Source: Poriferisodalis sp965198245
GTDB taxonomy: Bacteria; Actinomycetota; Acidimicrobiia; Acidimicrobiales; Poriferisodalaceae
DNA: 64,000 bases
NCBI RefSeq assembly: GCF_965198245.1
Contig: NZ_OZ240249.1
Coordinates: forward strand, 248,001 to 312,000
Direction: 5' to 3'
Position 1 is the first letter of the stretch. The number at the start of each line of letters is the position of its first letter. Position numbers and translations under genes: made by a program. This document shows, in pieces, positions 45,290 to 54,011 of this stretch. Below the pieces are notes generated by a model. It made no database searches. It saw only the letters and a list, made by a program, of their open reading frames with translations, and had not been told where the DNA came from.

Positions 45290-46070
45290 CCGCTGCGCAC
45301 CTGTCAGGGTCTTCAAGATGGACGGCATGACCTGAGCCATCGGGCACGACGAGCTCACTGTCGGGGAGCAGGCTGGCCATCTTGCGGCCGGTGGTGACGA
45401 ACTTGGCGTCCAGTTCACCGCACACCACCAGTGTCGGTACCGCAATGCCAACCAGCTGATCCCACAGCGGCGTCATCGAGCCGGTTCCCGCGGCACGCAG
45501 CGAGTTCGCCAGACCCGCGGGATTGCACTTCATGCGCTGGCGGATGGAGGCGTCCCACTCGTCGGGGTCGAGGCGAGCGCGCAGCGTGTCCCACATCGGC
45601 AGGGCAACCCAGTCGTCCACGAAGCGCGCCAGGCCGAGCTCGTCGATCTGATCGGCGAGCGCTTCGTCGGCTTCGCGGCGTTTCGCACGCGCTGCGGCGT
45701 CCGCCAGCCCGGCGGTGGCGCTGATGAGGCTGAGCGAGCGGCAGACCTCCGGGTGCGTCGTGGCGAGGGCAAGTGCCACCCGGCCGCCCATCGAGTAGCC
45801 GACGACGTGGCACGGTCCATCAGGCGCCGCGGCCGCCAGTTCGGCGAGCAACTCGGCCGTGGCCTCGAGGCTGTAGGACGCCAGATCTGGCGGTGATGGG
45901 CTGTGGCCGTGCCCGACGAGGTCCACCGCGACGCGCCGGTAGCCCTTCAGCCGGTCCACCAATGGCGCCATCGCAGCGGCACTGCCGGTAAATCCGTGAA
46001 TCACGATGACTGGTGCCCCGCTGCCGGTGACCGTGGTGGCGAGCTGCAGCGCTGCGGGCGCAGACGTCAC
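45261..46070 (-). CDS. menH: 2-succinyl-6-hydroxy-2,4-cyclohexadiene-1-carboxylate synthase (MenH-type hydrolase)
   Basis: 269 residues, alpha/beta hydrolase: 'VIVIHGFTGSAAAM' oxyanion region, nucleophile 'VVGYSMGGRVAL', Asp in 'VVCGELDAKFV' and His in 'GSGHAVHLEDP'. MenH removes pyruvate from the MenD product. The start overlaps the menD stop by four bases, which supports the function. Other alpha/beta hydrolases look similar, so context matters for the call. Confidence 0.88.
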   Translation of the reverse strand: MTSAPAALQLATTVTGSGAPVIVIHGFTGSAAAMAPLVDRLKGYRRVAVDLVGHGHSPSPPDLASYSLEATAELLAELAAAAPDGPCHVVGYSMGGRVALALATTHPEVCRSLSLISATAGLADAAARAKRREADEALADQIDELGLARFVDDWVALPMWDTLRARLDPDEWDASIRQRMKCNPAGLANSLRAAGTGSMTPLWDQLVGIAVPTLVVCGELDAKFVTTGRKMASLLPDSELVVPDGSGHAVHLEDPDRCAAAIRQHLDAH

Positions 46071-47845
46071 TGCGAGCCCGGTTCGGCGCCCGCTGTAGCC
46101 AGCTCGACGGCAGCAGCGAGGCGCCGGTGCTGGTCGCGGTTGGCGTCCGGGTCGATGTCGATCGTGATGACGCGTACGCCGCAGCCCGAGTGGGTCGCAG
46201 CCAACAGGTCATGCAGCTGCGCACATGACGCAACGTGGTGGTGCCCGAAGCCCACGGCGGCTGCCAGCCCGCCGGCGAGTTCTGCACTGCGACGAGCGGG
46301 CGGCGTCGTCAGCAGCCGATCAAATGCGTCGGCGTCGACAACCCCGTACGCGGGCAGGAACGAAAAGATCGTCCCGCCGCCGTTGTCGACCACGACGACC
46401 GTGAGGTCGATCGGCGCCGGTGCTGGATCGAACGCTCCCACGAGGCCGCCGAGATCGTGGCGGAATGCCAGATCCCCGACCAGCACGGTGGTAGGTGTGC
46501 CCGACGCCGCCACCCCGGCCGCTGCCGAGATCACGCCGTCGATGCCGCTGGCGCCCCGGCTGGCGTGCGCTGCCAACGGTTCGGGGCGAGCACGAAGGTA
46601 AGTGTCGACGTCTCGAACCGGCATCGAATTCGACACGTACAGCGCATGGCCCGCGGGCAGGCTGCGTCCCAGTTGCCGAGCCACGCCCGCTTCCTGCAAG
46701 GGTTCAGCATCGAGCACGCCGTCAATCGCTGCGCCTGCGCGTGCATCGGCTTCGGCCCATCGCCGCGCCCATCCAGCACCGGGCCCGGACAGCTGTCCGG
46801 CCGCTTCGGCCAGCACGTCGGGCCCCACCCCCAGGTGCAACGTGACGTTGAAGCTGGCATCGGTCCAGCTGCGCGCCGGGTCAACCAGTGCAAACGCCGG
46901 ACGATGCCGCTCAATCCAGAGCCGCAACGACTTGCATGTGGGCGCTCCGCCGACGCGCAGCACTGCTCCGGGCGGCTCGGCGTCAGCCCATGCCGTCCGG
47001 AGCAACACGTCGTGATGATCCGTCACCACAACTCCATCCAGCTCACGCCGAAGCTGCGAGCAAGGCTCAGCCAACAGCGGCCACCCCGTAGCCCGGCAAA
47101 ACTCCGCCACCGCATCCACCCAGCGATCACCGTCATGCATCGGACCCGCGACCACCACCCCTCGCCCGCGACGCTCAGCGAACTCCACCAGCGCATTCAC
47201 AGCGCCCGCTGATTCGCCAAGACCGCCTGTGTCGACGCGTGTGCGCATAGGGAGGGGAGGGGCAGGCGAAGAAGCAAAGCCATTCGGCTCCAACGGTTCC
47301 AATGGCTCACGAAACGGCAAATTGACATGTACCGGTCCAGGATTGAGCCCAGCCGCCTGCTGGACCGCCCGCGCCGCTGCGACAGCGAACCACCGTGTCG
47401 CTCGATCAGGCGGCAGCTCCGATGGCACCGGGGTCTCGCAGAACCAGCGCACGTGGCTGCCATACAGCGAGTGCTGGTCGATGGCCTGGCCGGCGCCCCA
47501 GCCGCGCAGCTCCGGCGGCCGGTCAGCAGTCAGCACTACCAGCGGCACGCCCGAGTAGTGCGCCTCGACGACTGCTGGCAGGTAGTTGGCGGCTGCGGTG
47601 CCCGACGTGCACACCAGCACCGTCGGTTTTCCGGAGCCCTTCGCCAGCCCGAGTGCGAAGAAGCCAGCGGATCGTTCGTCGATCCTGACCCACGTCTGCA
47701 ACCCGGCAGTGGCGTCGACGGTGAGCGCCAGCGGCATCGACCGCGAACCCGGGCACACCACCGCATCGGTGACGCCGGCTGTGACCAGCCCCTCGCACAG
47801 CGAGCGGCAAGCCACGTATGCCGAATCGTGCTCGGAGATCTGCAT
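46067..47845 (-). CDS. menD: 2-succinyl-5-enolpyruvyl-6-hydroxy-3-cyclohexene-1-carboxylate synthase
   Basis: 592 residues, thiamine diphosphate enzyme. N-terminal 'DAVVCPGSRSMPLAL' and 'RIDERSAGFFALGLAKGSGK' with the ThDP Glu, 'CTSGTAAANYLPAVVEA', 'LTADRPPELRGWGAGQAIDQ' and C-terminal 'VVVDNGGGTIFSFLP' are all specific for MenD. It adds 2-oxoglutarate to isochorismate. It starts 8 bp after the isochorismate synthase stop and overlaps menH, so the three are one operon. Confidence 0.96.
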   Translation of the reverse strand: MQISEHDSAYVACRSLCEGLVTAGVTDAVVCPGSRSMPLALTVDATAGLQTWVRIDERSAGFFALGLAKGSGKPTVLVCTSGTAAANYLPAVVEAHYSGVPLVVLTADRPPELRGWGAGQAIDQHSLYGSHVRWFCETPVPSELPPDRATRWFAVAAARAVQQAAGLNPGPVHVNLPFREPLEPLEPNGFASSPAPPLPMRTRVDTGGLGESAGAVNALVEFAERRGRGVVVAGPMHDGDRWVDAVAEFCRATGWPLLAEPCSQLRRELDGVVVTDHHDVLLRTAWADAEPPGAVLRVGGAPTCKSLRLWIERHRPAFALVDPARSWTDASFNVTLHLGVGPDVLAEAAGQLSGPGAGWARRWAEADARAGAAIDGVLDAEPLQEAGVARQLGRSLPAGHALYVSNSMPVRDVDTYLRARPEPLAAHASRGASGIDGVISAAAGVAASGTPTTVLVGDLAFRHDLGGLVGAFDPAPAPIDLTVVVVDNGGGTIFSFLPAYGVVDADAFDRLLTTPPARRSAELAGGLAAAVGFGHHHVASCAQLHDLLAATHSGCGVRVITIDIDPDANRDQHRRLAAAVELATAGAEPGSQ

Positions 47846-47853
47846 GCTGTGGT

Positions 47854-49953
47854 TCAGTCGCCTTCGAGCGCGTACAGGAGGGCTTCGAGCTTGGTGGCGG
47901 TCTCGGCCAGTTCAGCGCTCGGATCTGCGCCAGTCACGATGCCACCGCCCGCGAACAACCTGGATTCGGTCGGACTAGTCAGCGCGCAGCGCAGTGCAAC
48001 GCGAAACTCGCCGTGCCCGTCCAGCGTCGTCCAGCCGACCGGCGCTGCGTACCAGCCACGGTCGAAGCCTTCGTGCTGCTCAATCCAGTCGCGGGCAATG
48101 CGCCGTGGAAGTCCCGCGACTGCCGCCGTGGGATGCAGTGCGCCGGCGAGTTCCAGCACCGTTGAGCCCGCCGTGACACGTCCGGTGATCGGCGTATGGA
48201 GGTGCATGATGCGCGCCAGCTCCATGACGCCGGTCGGCGAGGGAGGATCGAGCGCCACACCGCACGCACGCAGCGTGTCGCGCACGTCGGTGACCACCAT
48301 CGCGTGCTCGGTCAGCTCCTTGGGATCGCGTTGCATTTCGGCCCCGAGTTCCCGGTCTCGTGCCGGATCGCCGTAGCGGGGCCGCGAGCCGGCCAGGGCG
48401 TCGGTGTGCAGCCGTGTGCCGTCGAATTGCACCAGCCGTTCAGGCGTGGCGCCGAAGAATGTCTGCGACCCGCGTCCGAATGCGAACGACGCGCAGGACG
48501 GATATCGCGTCCGCAGCCGGTCGAGCACTGCGATGGGCTCGAGGCGCGACGCTATGCGCAGCTCGCGAGCCGTCACGACCTTGTCGAGCCCTCCCTCGGC
48601 GATCCTGCGCAGTGCGCGCCGCACGAGCGCGACATAGCTGTCGTCGGCTTGATAGCTGCTGCCGAGCAACGCAAGTGCAGCCGCATTCAGATCGCTGGCT
48701 GCCGTGTCCGCGAGTTCAGGGTCCGCAGCGCTGTGCACGGCTGCCATGACCGGCCACACGCTGGCACCCGGCGCTGATGTCAGCCAGGACCGGCCGCCGT
48801 GGCGCACCAAGAGCAGCTCGGGCAGCGTCAAGGCGCCTGTGCCGAATGCCTCCCACGCCGAAGGGGCCTCGGGCGGGTCTGCGCTGAACGAGAAGCCGCC
48901 GGCGAGCAGTGGTCCGATCGGATGACCACTGTCGCCGGTCACGGTGACATCCAGCAGGCCCAGCGCCTCGGCAACGGAGACCCAGCGTCCAGCGCCCGGC
49001 TCAGCGCTGGCTTCGAAGACGCTGCCGAGGGCGCAGAACTCCAGATCGTCGTCGGGACATGCCCAGTACACCCGTTGCGACCCCTCGGCTGCGGCGAACA
49101 CCTCCAGCGGATCGGGCGCCCCGGGCAGCTCCCGGCATTCCAATGTCAGGGTGCGGGTGCCGCGCAGGCCCGCTGACGCGCCGCGGCGGAACCCCGCTGC
49201 GGCGGGTGCGCTCGGCCCTGCCACCGTCACCACCGAGGGGGTACTTCCCGCCGACTCATGGTCGCTGCCGGCCAGGACCCGTTCGGTGGCGTGTTCGACG
49301 AGTGCTTCGCGGAAATGCTGTGCCACCAGATCGGTGACCAGCGGGATCAGGCGAGCGGCCAGATCGGCGCGTTGTGCCGCGGGCACGTCTGCGAAGCGGT
49401 CAGCGAACAGCCCGACCGCGTCCGCAGCGACAGCTTCCATGTTCGATGCGTGCCGCAGCGCGAGGCCGATGAGATCGTCGAGCGGCATTTCGGCGGCGAG
49501 CAGCTCTGCGGCCGCGCGCAGCATCGTCAGCGCGCCTGTGCTGTAGAGCGCGTCGTCCGCGGCACCGCCGGCATCGGCAGTCGAGGACGCGTCATCGCCG
49601 CCCACGGAGGGGTGCAGCGGTCGCACCAGGCCGGTGTCGGTCGCCAGCCGCACGAGTTCTTCCTCGAGCCCGGACTGCTGCACCAACTCGTCGAAGGCCA
49701 GGGTGTCACCGTGGCGTCCGCCCAGCGCAAGCAGCATCGGGTCGTCGTGGCCGTCGCCGAGCCGTCGAATCTGCGCCAGCGAGAAGCCCGCCTCAGCTAG
49801 GCGTCGGATCTCACCGAGCCGTCGCTCGTGGCTCTCGTCGTACTGTGCCACGCGGCCCTGACGGGCGGGCGGGTGCAGCACCCCGATCTTCTGGTAATAG
49901 CGCACGGTGTCGACGCTCACCGAATGCGCCATCGCCAGATCCTCGACTCGCAC
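47854..49953 (-). CDS. MerR-type DNA-binding domain fused to isochorismate synthase
   Basis: 699 residues in one uninterrupted frame. From GTG 49953 comes a MerR helix-turn-helix: 'VEDLAMAHSVSVDTVRYYQK' at residues 3-22 and wing 'RVAQYDESHERRLGEIRRL'. Residues 75-225 are helical, like effector regions of actinobacterial MerR proteins. From ~250 to the end it is isochorismate synthase: 'GLDKVVTARELRI', 'FFGATPERLV', 'TDALAGSRPR', 'KELTEHAMVV', 'LHTPITGRV' and 'ALHPTAAVAGLPR'. It makes isochorismate from chorismate and may regulate the men operon, possibly itself. The frame is open still further upstream but with no sensible protein. Separate internal initiation of the enzyme cannot be excluded. 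Confidence 0.85.
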   Translation of the reverse strand: MRVEDLAMAHSVSVDTVRYYQKIGVLHPPARQGRVAQYDESHERRLGEIRRLAEAGFSLAQIRRLGDGHDDPMLLALGGRHGDTLAFDELVQQSGLEEELVRLATDTGLVRPLHPSVGGDDASSTADAGGAADDALYSTGALTMLRAAAELLAAEMPLDDLIGLALRHASNMEAVAADAVGLFADRFADVPAAQRADLAARLIPLVTDLVAQHFREALVEHATERVLAGSDHESAGSTPSVVTVAGPSAPAAAGFRRGASAGLRGTRTLTLECRELPGAPDPLEVFAAAEGSQRVYWACPDDDLEFCALGSVFEASAEPGAGRWVSVAEALGLLDVTVTGDSGHPIGPLLAGGFSFSADPPEAPSAWEAFGTGALTLPELLLVRHGGRSWLTSAPGASVWPVMAAVHSAADPELADTAASDLNAAALALLGSSYQADDSYVALVRRALRRIAEGGLDKVVTARELRIASRLEPIAVLDRLRTRYPSCASFAFGRGSQTFFGATPERLVQFDGTRLHTDALAGSRPRYGDPARDRELGAEMQRDPKELTEHAMVVTDVRDTLRACGVALDPPSPTGVMELARIMHLHTPITGRVTAGSTVLELAGALHPTAAVAGLPRRIARDWIEQHEGFDRGWYAAPVGWTTLDGHGEFRVALRCALTSPTESRLFAGGGIVTGADPSAELAETATKLEALLYALEGD

Positions 49954-50061
49954 GGTCCCAGCGTAGACGCATTGTGAGAGTGATGACTCCAAGAGTGCTC
50001 GCTTTGTCGATCCGTAAGGCCTCCCACTATCGAACGGTTGGACGCTGGCTAGGGTGGCTCG

Positions 50062-50664
50062 ATGGCTGAGCGGGTGCGCTTGAGCGCTGACGACTGGGTG
50101 GCGGCAGCATTGAAGACGCTGATCACCGACGGCATCGGCGCCGTGAAGGTCCTGCCGCTCGCCAAGAAACTCGGTGTCACCCGGGGCAGCTTCTACTGGC
50201 ACTTCGAGAATCACGAGGCCCTGCTCGACCGCTTGCTGGAAGTGTGGGAAGAGACCAACTCCGGGACGATCATCGCGGCCGCGACCCGCGAGGGCGGCAT
50301 CATCGAGCGCTACATCGCCTTGATGCGCTGCTGGCTTTCCATGGAACGATTCGACCCGCATCTCGAGGTGGCGGTGCGCCACTGGGGTCGCAGCAATACC
50401 GACTTGTGGGAGCGCCTGCGCGAGGCCGACCAGCGGCGGGTCGAAGCGCTCATGGCGATGCTTGCTCCCGAGGTTCCCGACTCGACGATGGCCCTGCACC
50501 GGGCCCGCACCATGTACTACCTGCAGATGGGCTGGTACGAGCTCGAGGTGGACGTGCCGATGGACGCTCGGATCGAATCCTGCACGTACTACTTCGAGAT
50601 CTACGTGGGTCGCGCGCCAACCACGCAGGAGCGGACAGCGATTCTCACAGGACTGCATTCCTGA
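50062..50664 (+). CDS. TetR/AcrR family transcriptional regulator
   Basis: 200 residues. N-terminal helix-turn-helix at ~8-55: 'LSADDWVAAALKTLITDGI' followed by 'LAKKLGVTRGSFYWHFENHE' typical of TetR proteins. The C-terminal helical domain would bind a ligand. It is divergent from the MerR-isochorismate synthase gene (108 bp) and lies 135 bp before the MttB-type gene on the same strand, which carries a repeat-rich leader; it most likely controls that gene. Confidence 0.88.
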   Translation: MAERVRLSADDWVAAALKTLITDGIGAVKVLPLAKKLGVTRGSFYWHFENHEALLDRLLEVWEETNSGTIIAAATREGGIIERYIALMRCWLSMERFDPHLEVAVRHWGRSNTDLWERLREADQRRVEALMAMLAPEVPDSTMALHRARTMYYLQMGWYELEVDVPMDARIESCTYYFEIYVGRAPTTQERTAILTGLHS

Positions 50665-50716
50665 GATGCGCAGACTTCCTTGACGCGTTCCATACAGGAC
50701 CGTACGGTTCGAGACG

Positions 50717-50786
50717 GTGAGCTGTGCAATTCGGCTCACGACAGTGAGCGCCTCCACTGAGCGCTTCCACTGAGCGCTTCCACACA
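50717..50786 (+). promoter_or_regulatory. Repeat-rich upstream region of the MttB-type gene, probable TetR operator
   Basis: GTGAGC (50717-50722), GCTCAC (50734-50739) and GTGAGC (50744-50749) form nested inverted repeats; the inner one is the perfect palindrome GCTCAC-GACA-GTGAGC. Directly after it a 13-bp unit GCGCTTCCACTGA is repeated three times (50748-50786, 12/13, 13/13, 11/13). The array ends 13 bases before the ATG at 50800. Confidence 0.5.
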
Positions 50787-50799
50787 GTGGCGAGGCGAC

Positions 50800-52314
50800 A
50801 TGACGCGTCGAGGCCGTAGGCGACAGGACTCGGTCGCGGCTGCTGCGGCACCCCGGCAGCAGGCACGCAACATTTTCAAGCCGCTGGAACTCATCAGCGC
50901 CGACGAAGTCGAGCGCATCCACAATGCATCGCTGCGGGTGCTGTCCGAGATCGGCATGAACTTCCTGCTGCCTGAAGCGGTGGAGATCCTTCGCACGGCG
51001 GGCGCGACGTCCGATGATGGCGTGCGGGTCCGCTTCCCGCCCGAAATGGTCACCGAATCGGTGGCATTGGCGCCGTCGACCTTCACGCTGCATGCGCGCG
51101 ACCCCGCCAACAGCGTCATCTTCGGCGACGACTGGGTCGTGTTCGGCATGGTCGGGAGCCCGCCGAACGTGTCGGACTTGGATCGTGGCCGGGTCACGGG
51201 CAACTACGTCGACTACTGCAACATGCTGCGCTTGCAGCAGCAGCTGGATGCGGCCGACACCTGCACCGGCCACTCCGTCGAGCCGATCGATCTCGAAGTG
51301 CGCACCCGCCATCTGGACGCGGTCTCGGCCATGTACACGCTGTCGACCAAGCCGGGCTTCTGCTACTCGCTGGGCCGGTCCCGTGTCAGCGACGCCATCG
51401 AGATCGCTCGCATCGCCCGCGGCATCGACCATGACACGCTGCTGCGAGAGCCGTCCATCCATACGGTCGTAAATGCAAACTCGCCGCTCGTGTACGACAG
51501 GCCGATGCTCGAAGGAGCCATCGAGCTGGCCCGGCACGGCCAGCCGGTCGTGTACACGCCGTTCACGCTGGCGGGTGCAATGGCGCCGATCACGATTGCC
51601 GGAGCGCTCACCTTGCAGAATGCCGAGGCGCTGGCGGGCATCACGCTGGCGCAGTGCGTGAACCCGGGCGTGCCGGTGGTGTACGGCAGCTTCACTTCGA
51701 ATGTCGACATGCGGTCAGGGGCGCCGGCGTTCGGCACGCCCGAGTACGTAAAGGCCACCATCATCAGCGGCCAGTTGGCGCGCCGCTACGGCCTGCCGCT
51801 GCGTGCCTCCAACGCGAACGCTTCCAACGCTCCCGATGCGCAGGCCACCTACGAGTCGCAGATGTCGCTGTGGGCATGCGTGGTCGGCGGCATCAACTAC
51901 GTGCTGCACGGCCTGGGCTGGCTCGAGGGCGGTCTGTGTGCCTCCTATGAGAAGGTGATCATCGACGCCGAGATGATCCAGATGCTGCGAGCGGTGCTGC
52001 GGCCCATCTCCATCGACGACGCTTCGCTCGCCATCGACGCCATTGCCGAGGTCGGACCTGCCAACCATTTCTTCGGCTCTGCCCACACGCTGGAGCGCTA
52101 CGACACCGCTTTCTACGAGCCGATGCTGTCGGACTGGCGCAACTTCGAGACGTGGTACGAGGACGGTGCGCTCGACGCCACCCAGCGGGCGAACCGCATC
52201 TGGAAGCAGCTACTCGCCGACTACGAAGAGCCTCCGATGGACGACGCCATCCGGGCTGAGCTCACCGACTTCGTCGAGCGCCGCCGAGCTGAAGGCGGCG
52301 TGGAGCCCCTCTAG
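50800..52314 (+). CDS. MttB-superfamily (trimethylamine/glycine betaine-type) methyltransferase
   Basis: 504 residues. Conserved MttB landmarks: 'SLRVLSEIGMNFLLPEAVEI', 'DLEVRTRHLDAVSAMYTLS', 'VNANSPLVYDRPMLEGAIEL', 'FTLAGAMAPITIAGALTLQN', 'NPGVPVVYGSFTSNVDMRSG'. No in-frame stop occurs, so it lacks pyrrolysine and belongs with the non-pyrrolysine members such as MtgB that demethylate quaternary amines like glycine betaine to a corrinoid protein. No corrinoid protein gene is in the window, so substrate and acceptor stay open. It follows a TetR regulator and is convergent with the acyl-CoA ligase. Confidence 0.88.
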   Translation: MTRRGRRRQDSVAAAAAPRQQARNIFKPLELISADEVERIHNASLRVLSEIGMNFLLPEAVEILRTAGATSDDGVRVRFPPEMVTESVALAPSTFTLHARDPANSVIFGDDWVVFGMVGSPPNVSDLDRGRVTGNYVDYCNMLRLQQQLDAADTCTGHSVEPIDLEVRTRHLDAVSAMYTLSTKPGFCYSLGRSRVSDAIEIARIARGIDHDTLLREPSIHTVVNANSPLVYDRPMLEGAIELARHGQPVVYTPFTLAGAMAPITIAGALTLQNAEALAGITLAQCVNPGVPVVYGSFTSNVDMRSGAPAFGTPEYVKATIISGQLARRYGLPLRASNANASNAPDAQATYESQMSLWACVVGGINYVLHGLGWLEGGLCASYEKVIIDAEMIQMLRAVLRPISIDDASLAIDAIAEVGPANHFFGSAHTLERYDTAFYEPMLSDWRNFETWYEDGALDATQRANRIWKQLLADYEEPPMDDAIRAELTDFVERRRAEGGVEPL

Positions 52315-52321
52315 CGGAAAA

Positions 52322-53860
52322 TCAGTTGATCAGCTTCTCCATGCCTTCCCAGTAGGGGGCACGGAGCTTGAACTTTTGCAGCTTGCCGGTGGCCGTGCGG
52401 GCCAGCTCTTCGCGGAACTCGACGCTGGTGGGGCACTTGAAGTGCGACATCCGGTCGCGGCAGAAATCGATGAGCTCGCGCTCGGTCGCTGTGTCAACTG
52501 CAGCGTCGATCACCACGAGCGCTTTGATGGTCTCGCCCCACTTCTCGTCGGGCACGCCGATCACGGCCACTTCGGTCACCGCCGGATGGTTGAACAGCAC
52601 GTCCTCCACCTCGATGGAGGACACGTTCTCGCCGCCGGTGATGATCACGTCCTTCTTGCGGTCCGAGATGGTGACGTGGTGCTCTGAGTCCATCGTGCCG
52701 CCGTCACCGGTGTGGAACCAGCCGTCGGTGATGGCTTCGGCGGTCGCCGCGGGTTGCTCCCAGTAGCCCTCGAGCACGACGTTTGCCCGAGCCAGGATCT
52801 CGCCCTGGTTGTCGACGTCGATCTTGACCCCGATCGCCGGGGCGCCCGCCCGGCTCAGCTTGCGGGCCTTCTCGTCGGGATCGAAGTCGTCCCATTCGTG
52901 CCGGCAGCGGTTCATGGTCAGCAGCGGCGCCGTCTCGGTGAGGCCGTAGATCTGGATGAACTCCCAGCCCAGCTCGGTCTCCATCCGGGCGATGGTGCGC
53001 GTGGGGGGCGGGGCGCCCGCCACCACCATCCGTACGCGTCCGCTGCCGGGGATTGGGCCCTCCCAGTCGGCCGCTGCGTCGAGCACAGCGGCCACCACCG
53101 CCGGCGCGCCGCACATGAGCGTGACGCCGTGCTCTTCGATGCGGCGCAGGATCTCGGGGCCGCGCACCTCGCGCTGCACGACATGCTTGCCGCCCATGCC
53201 GGTCACGGCGTAGGGCATGCCCCAGCCGTTGCAGTGGAACATCGGCAGCGTGTGCAGGTACACGTCACGGTCGCTGACGCCCGAGTGCCAGCCGAACGTG
53301 GTGGCGTTCACCCACAGCGCCCGGTGCGTCTGCTGCACGCCCTTGGGGCGGGCGGTGGTGCCGGAGGTGTAGTTGATCGTTGCGGTGGCGTCCTCGTCGG
53401 GCGTCCAGGGCGCCGGCTCGACCCCAGTCGCGTACATCTGGTCGTCGGCGTCGGTGCCCATCACGACGAAGTGCTCGATGTCGATGTCCTTGCAGGTGTC
53501 CTCCATTGAGGGGTCCACCAGCAGCATCGTGGCGCCGCAGTGATCGACGATGTAGCTGATCTCGTCGTGGCTGAGGCGGAAGTTGATCGGCACGAAGATA
53601 CGGCCGTAGCCCGACACGCCATAGAACGACGTCATGAGCCGTCCGGCGTTCTGGGACACCATCGCGACCCGCTCGCCGTGGGAGATGCCGAGCTGGTCCA
53701 GCTTGGCAGCCTGGGCGCGCACCAGCTCGCCGAATTGTGCGTAGGTGATCTCGCCGAGCCCGCCGCCGGGCGCTTCGGGCTCGTCAGCCAGCGCCACCCG
53801 GTCCGGGTAGACGTTCTCGGCCCGGTACAGGAAGTCGGAAACAGTAAACGGAACCTTCAT
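52322..53860 (-). CDS. Acyl-CoA synthetase (AMP-forming)
   Basis: 512 residues. ANL superfamily: AMP motif 'INYTSGTTARPKGVQQTHRA', 'HTLPMFHCNGWGMPY', 'QIYGLTETAPLLTMN', 'GWFHTGDGG', 'DRKKDVIITGGENVSSIEVE' and a terminal catalytic Lys in 'RTATGKLQKF'. The MFHCNGWG motif is typical of medium/long-chain or short branched acyl-CoA ligases. It activates a carboxylic acid with ATP and CoA; substrate unknown. ATG 53860 fits the family start. No operon partner. Confidence 0.9.
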   Translation of the reverse strand: MKVPFTVSDFLYRAENVYPDRVALADEPEAPGGGLGEITYAQFGELVRAQAAKLDQLGISHGERVAMVSQNAGRLMTSFYGVSGYGRIFVPINFRLSHDEISYIVDHCGATMLLVDPSMEDTCKDIDIEHFVVMGTDADDQMYATGVEPAPWTPDEDATATINYTSGTTARPKGVQQTHRALWVNATTFGWHSGVSDRDVYLHTLPMFHCNGWGMPYAVTGMGGKHVVQREVRGPEILRRIEEHGVTLMCGAPAVVAAVLDAAADWEGPIPGSGRVRMVVAGAPPPTRTIARMETELGWEFIQIYGLTETAPLLTMNRCRHEWDDFDPDEKARKLSRAGAPAIGVKIDVDNQGEILARANVVLEGYWEQPAATAEAITDGWFHTGDGGTMDSEHHVTISDRKKDVIITGGENVSSIEVEDVLFNHPAVTEVAVIGVPDEKWGETIKALVVIDAAVDTATERELIDFCRDRMSHFKCPTSVEFREELARTATGKLQKFKLRAPYWEGMEKLIN

Positions 53861-54011
53861 GTCGTCCCCTCAGTGTTGTGCGTCGTCGTGGGCCGTGTTC
53901 GTGTGTTTGCTCTGCTGGCCGCCGGGGTCACCCCTGGGCGGTCGGCCGCGCCAACTCTAGAGCGGGCTGTGGCGGCAGTGCCCTGGCTGGTGGCCTCCTA
54001 GGGTCGCGTCC

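Noticed and set aside
49954..51537. Upstream in-frame extension of the MerR-isochorismate synthase
   Set aside because: Runs antisense through the TetR and MttB-type genes and resembles no protein; GTG 49953 gives a normal MerR N-terminus.
50800..52314. Pyrrolysine (in-frame UAG) in the MttB-type gene
   Set aside because: The frame has no internal stop over its full length.
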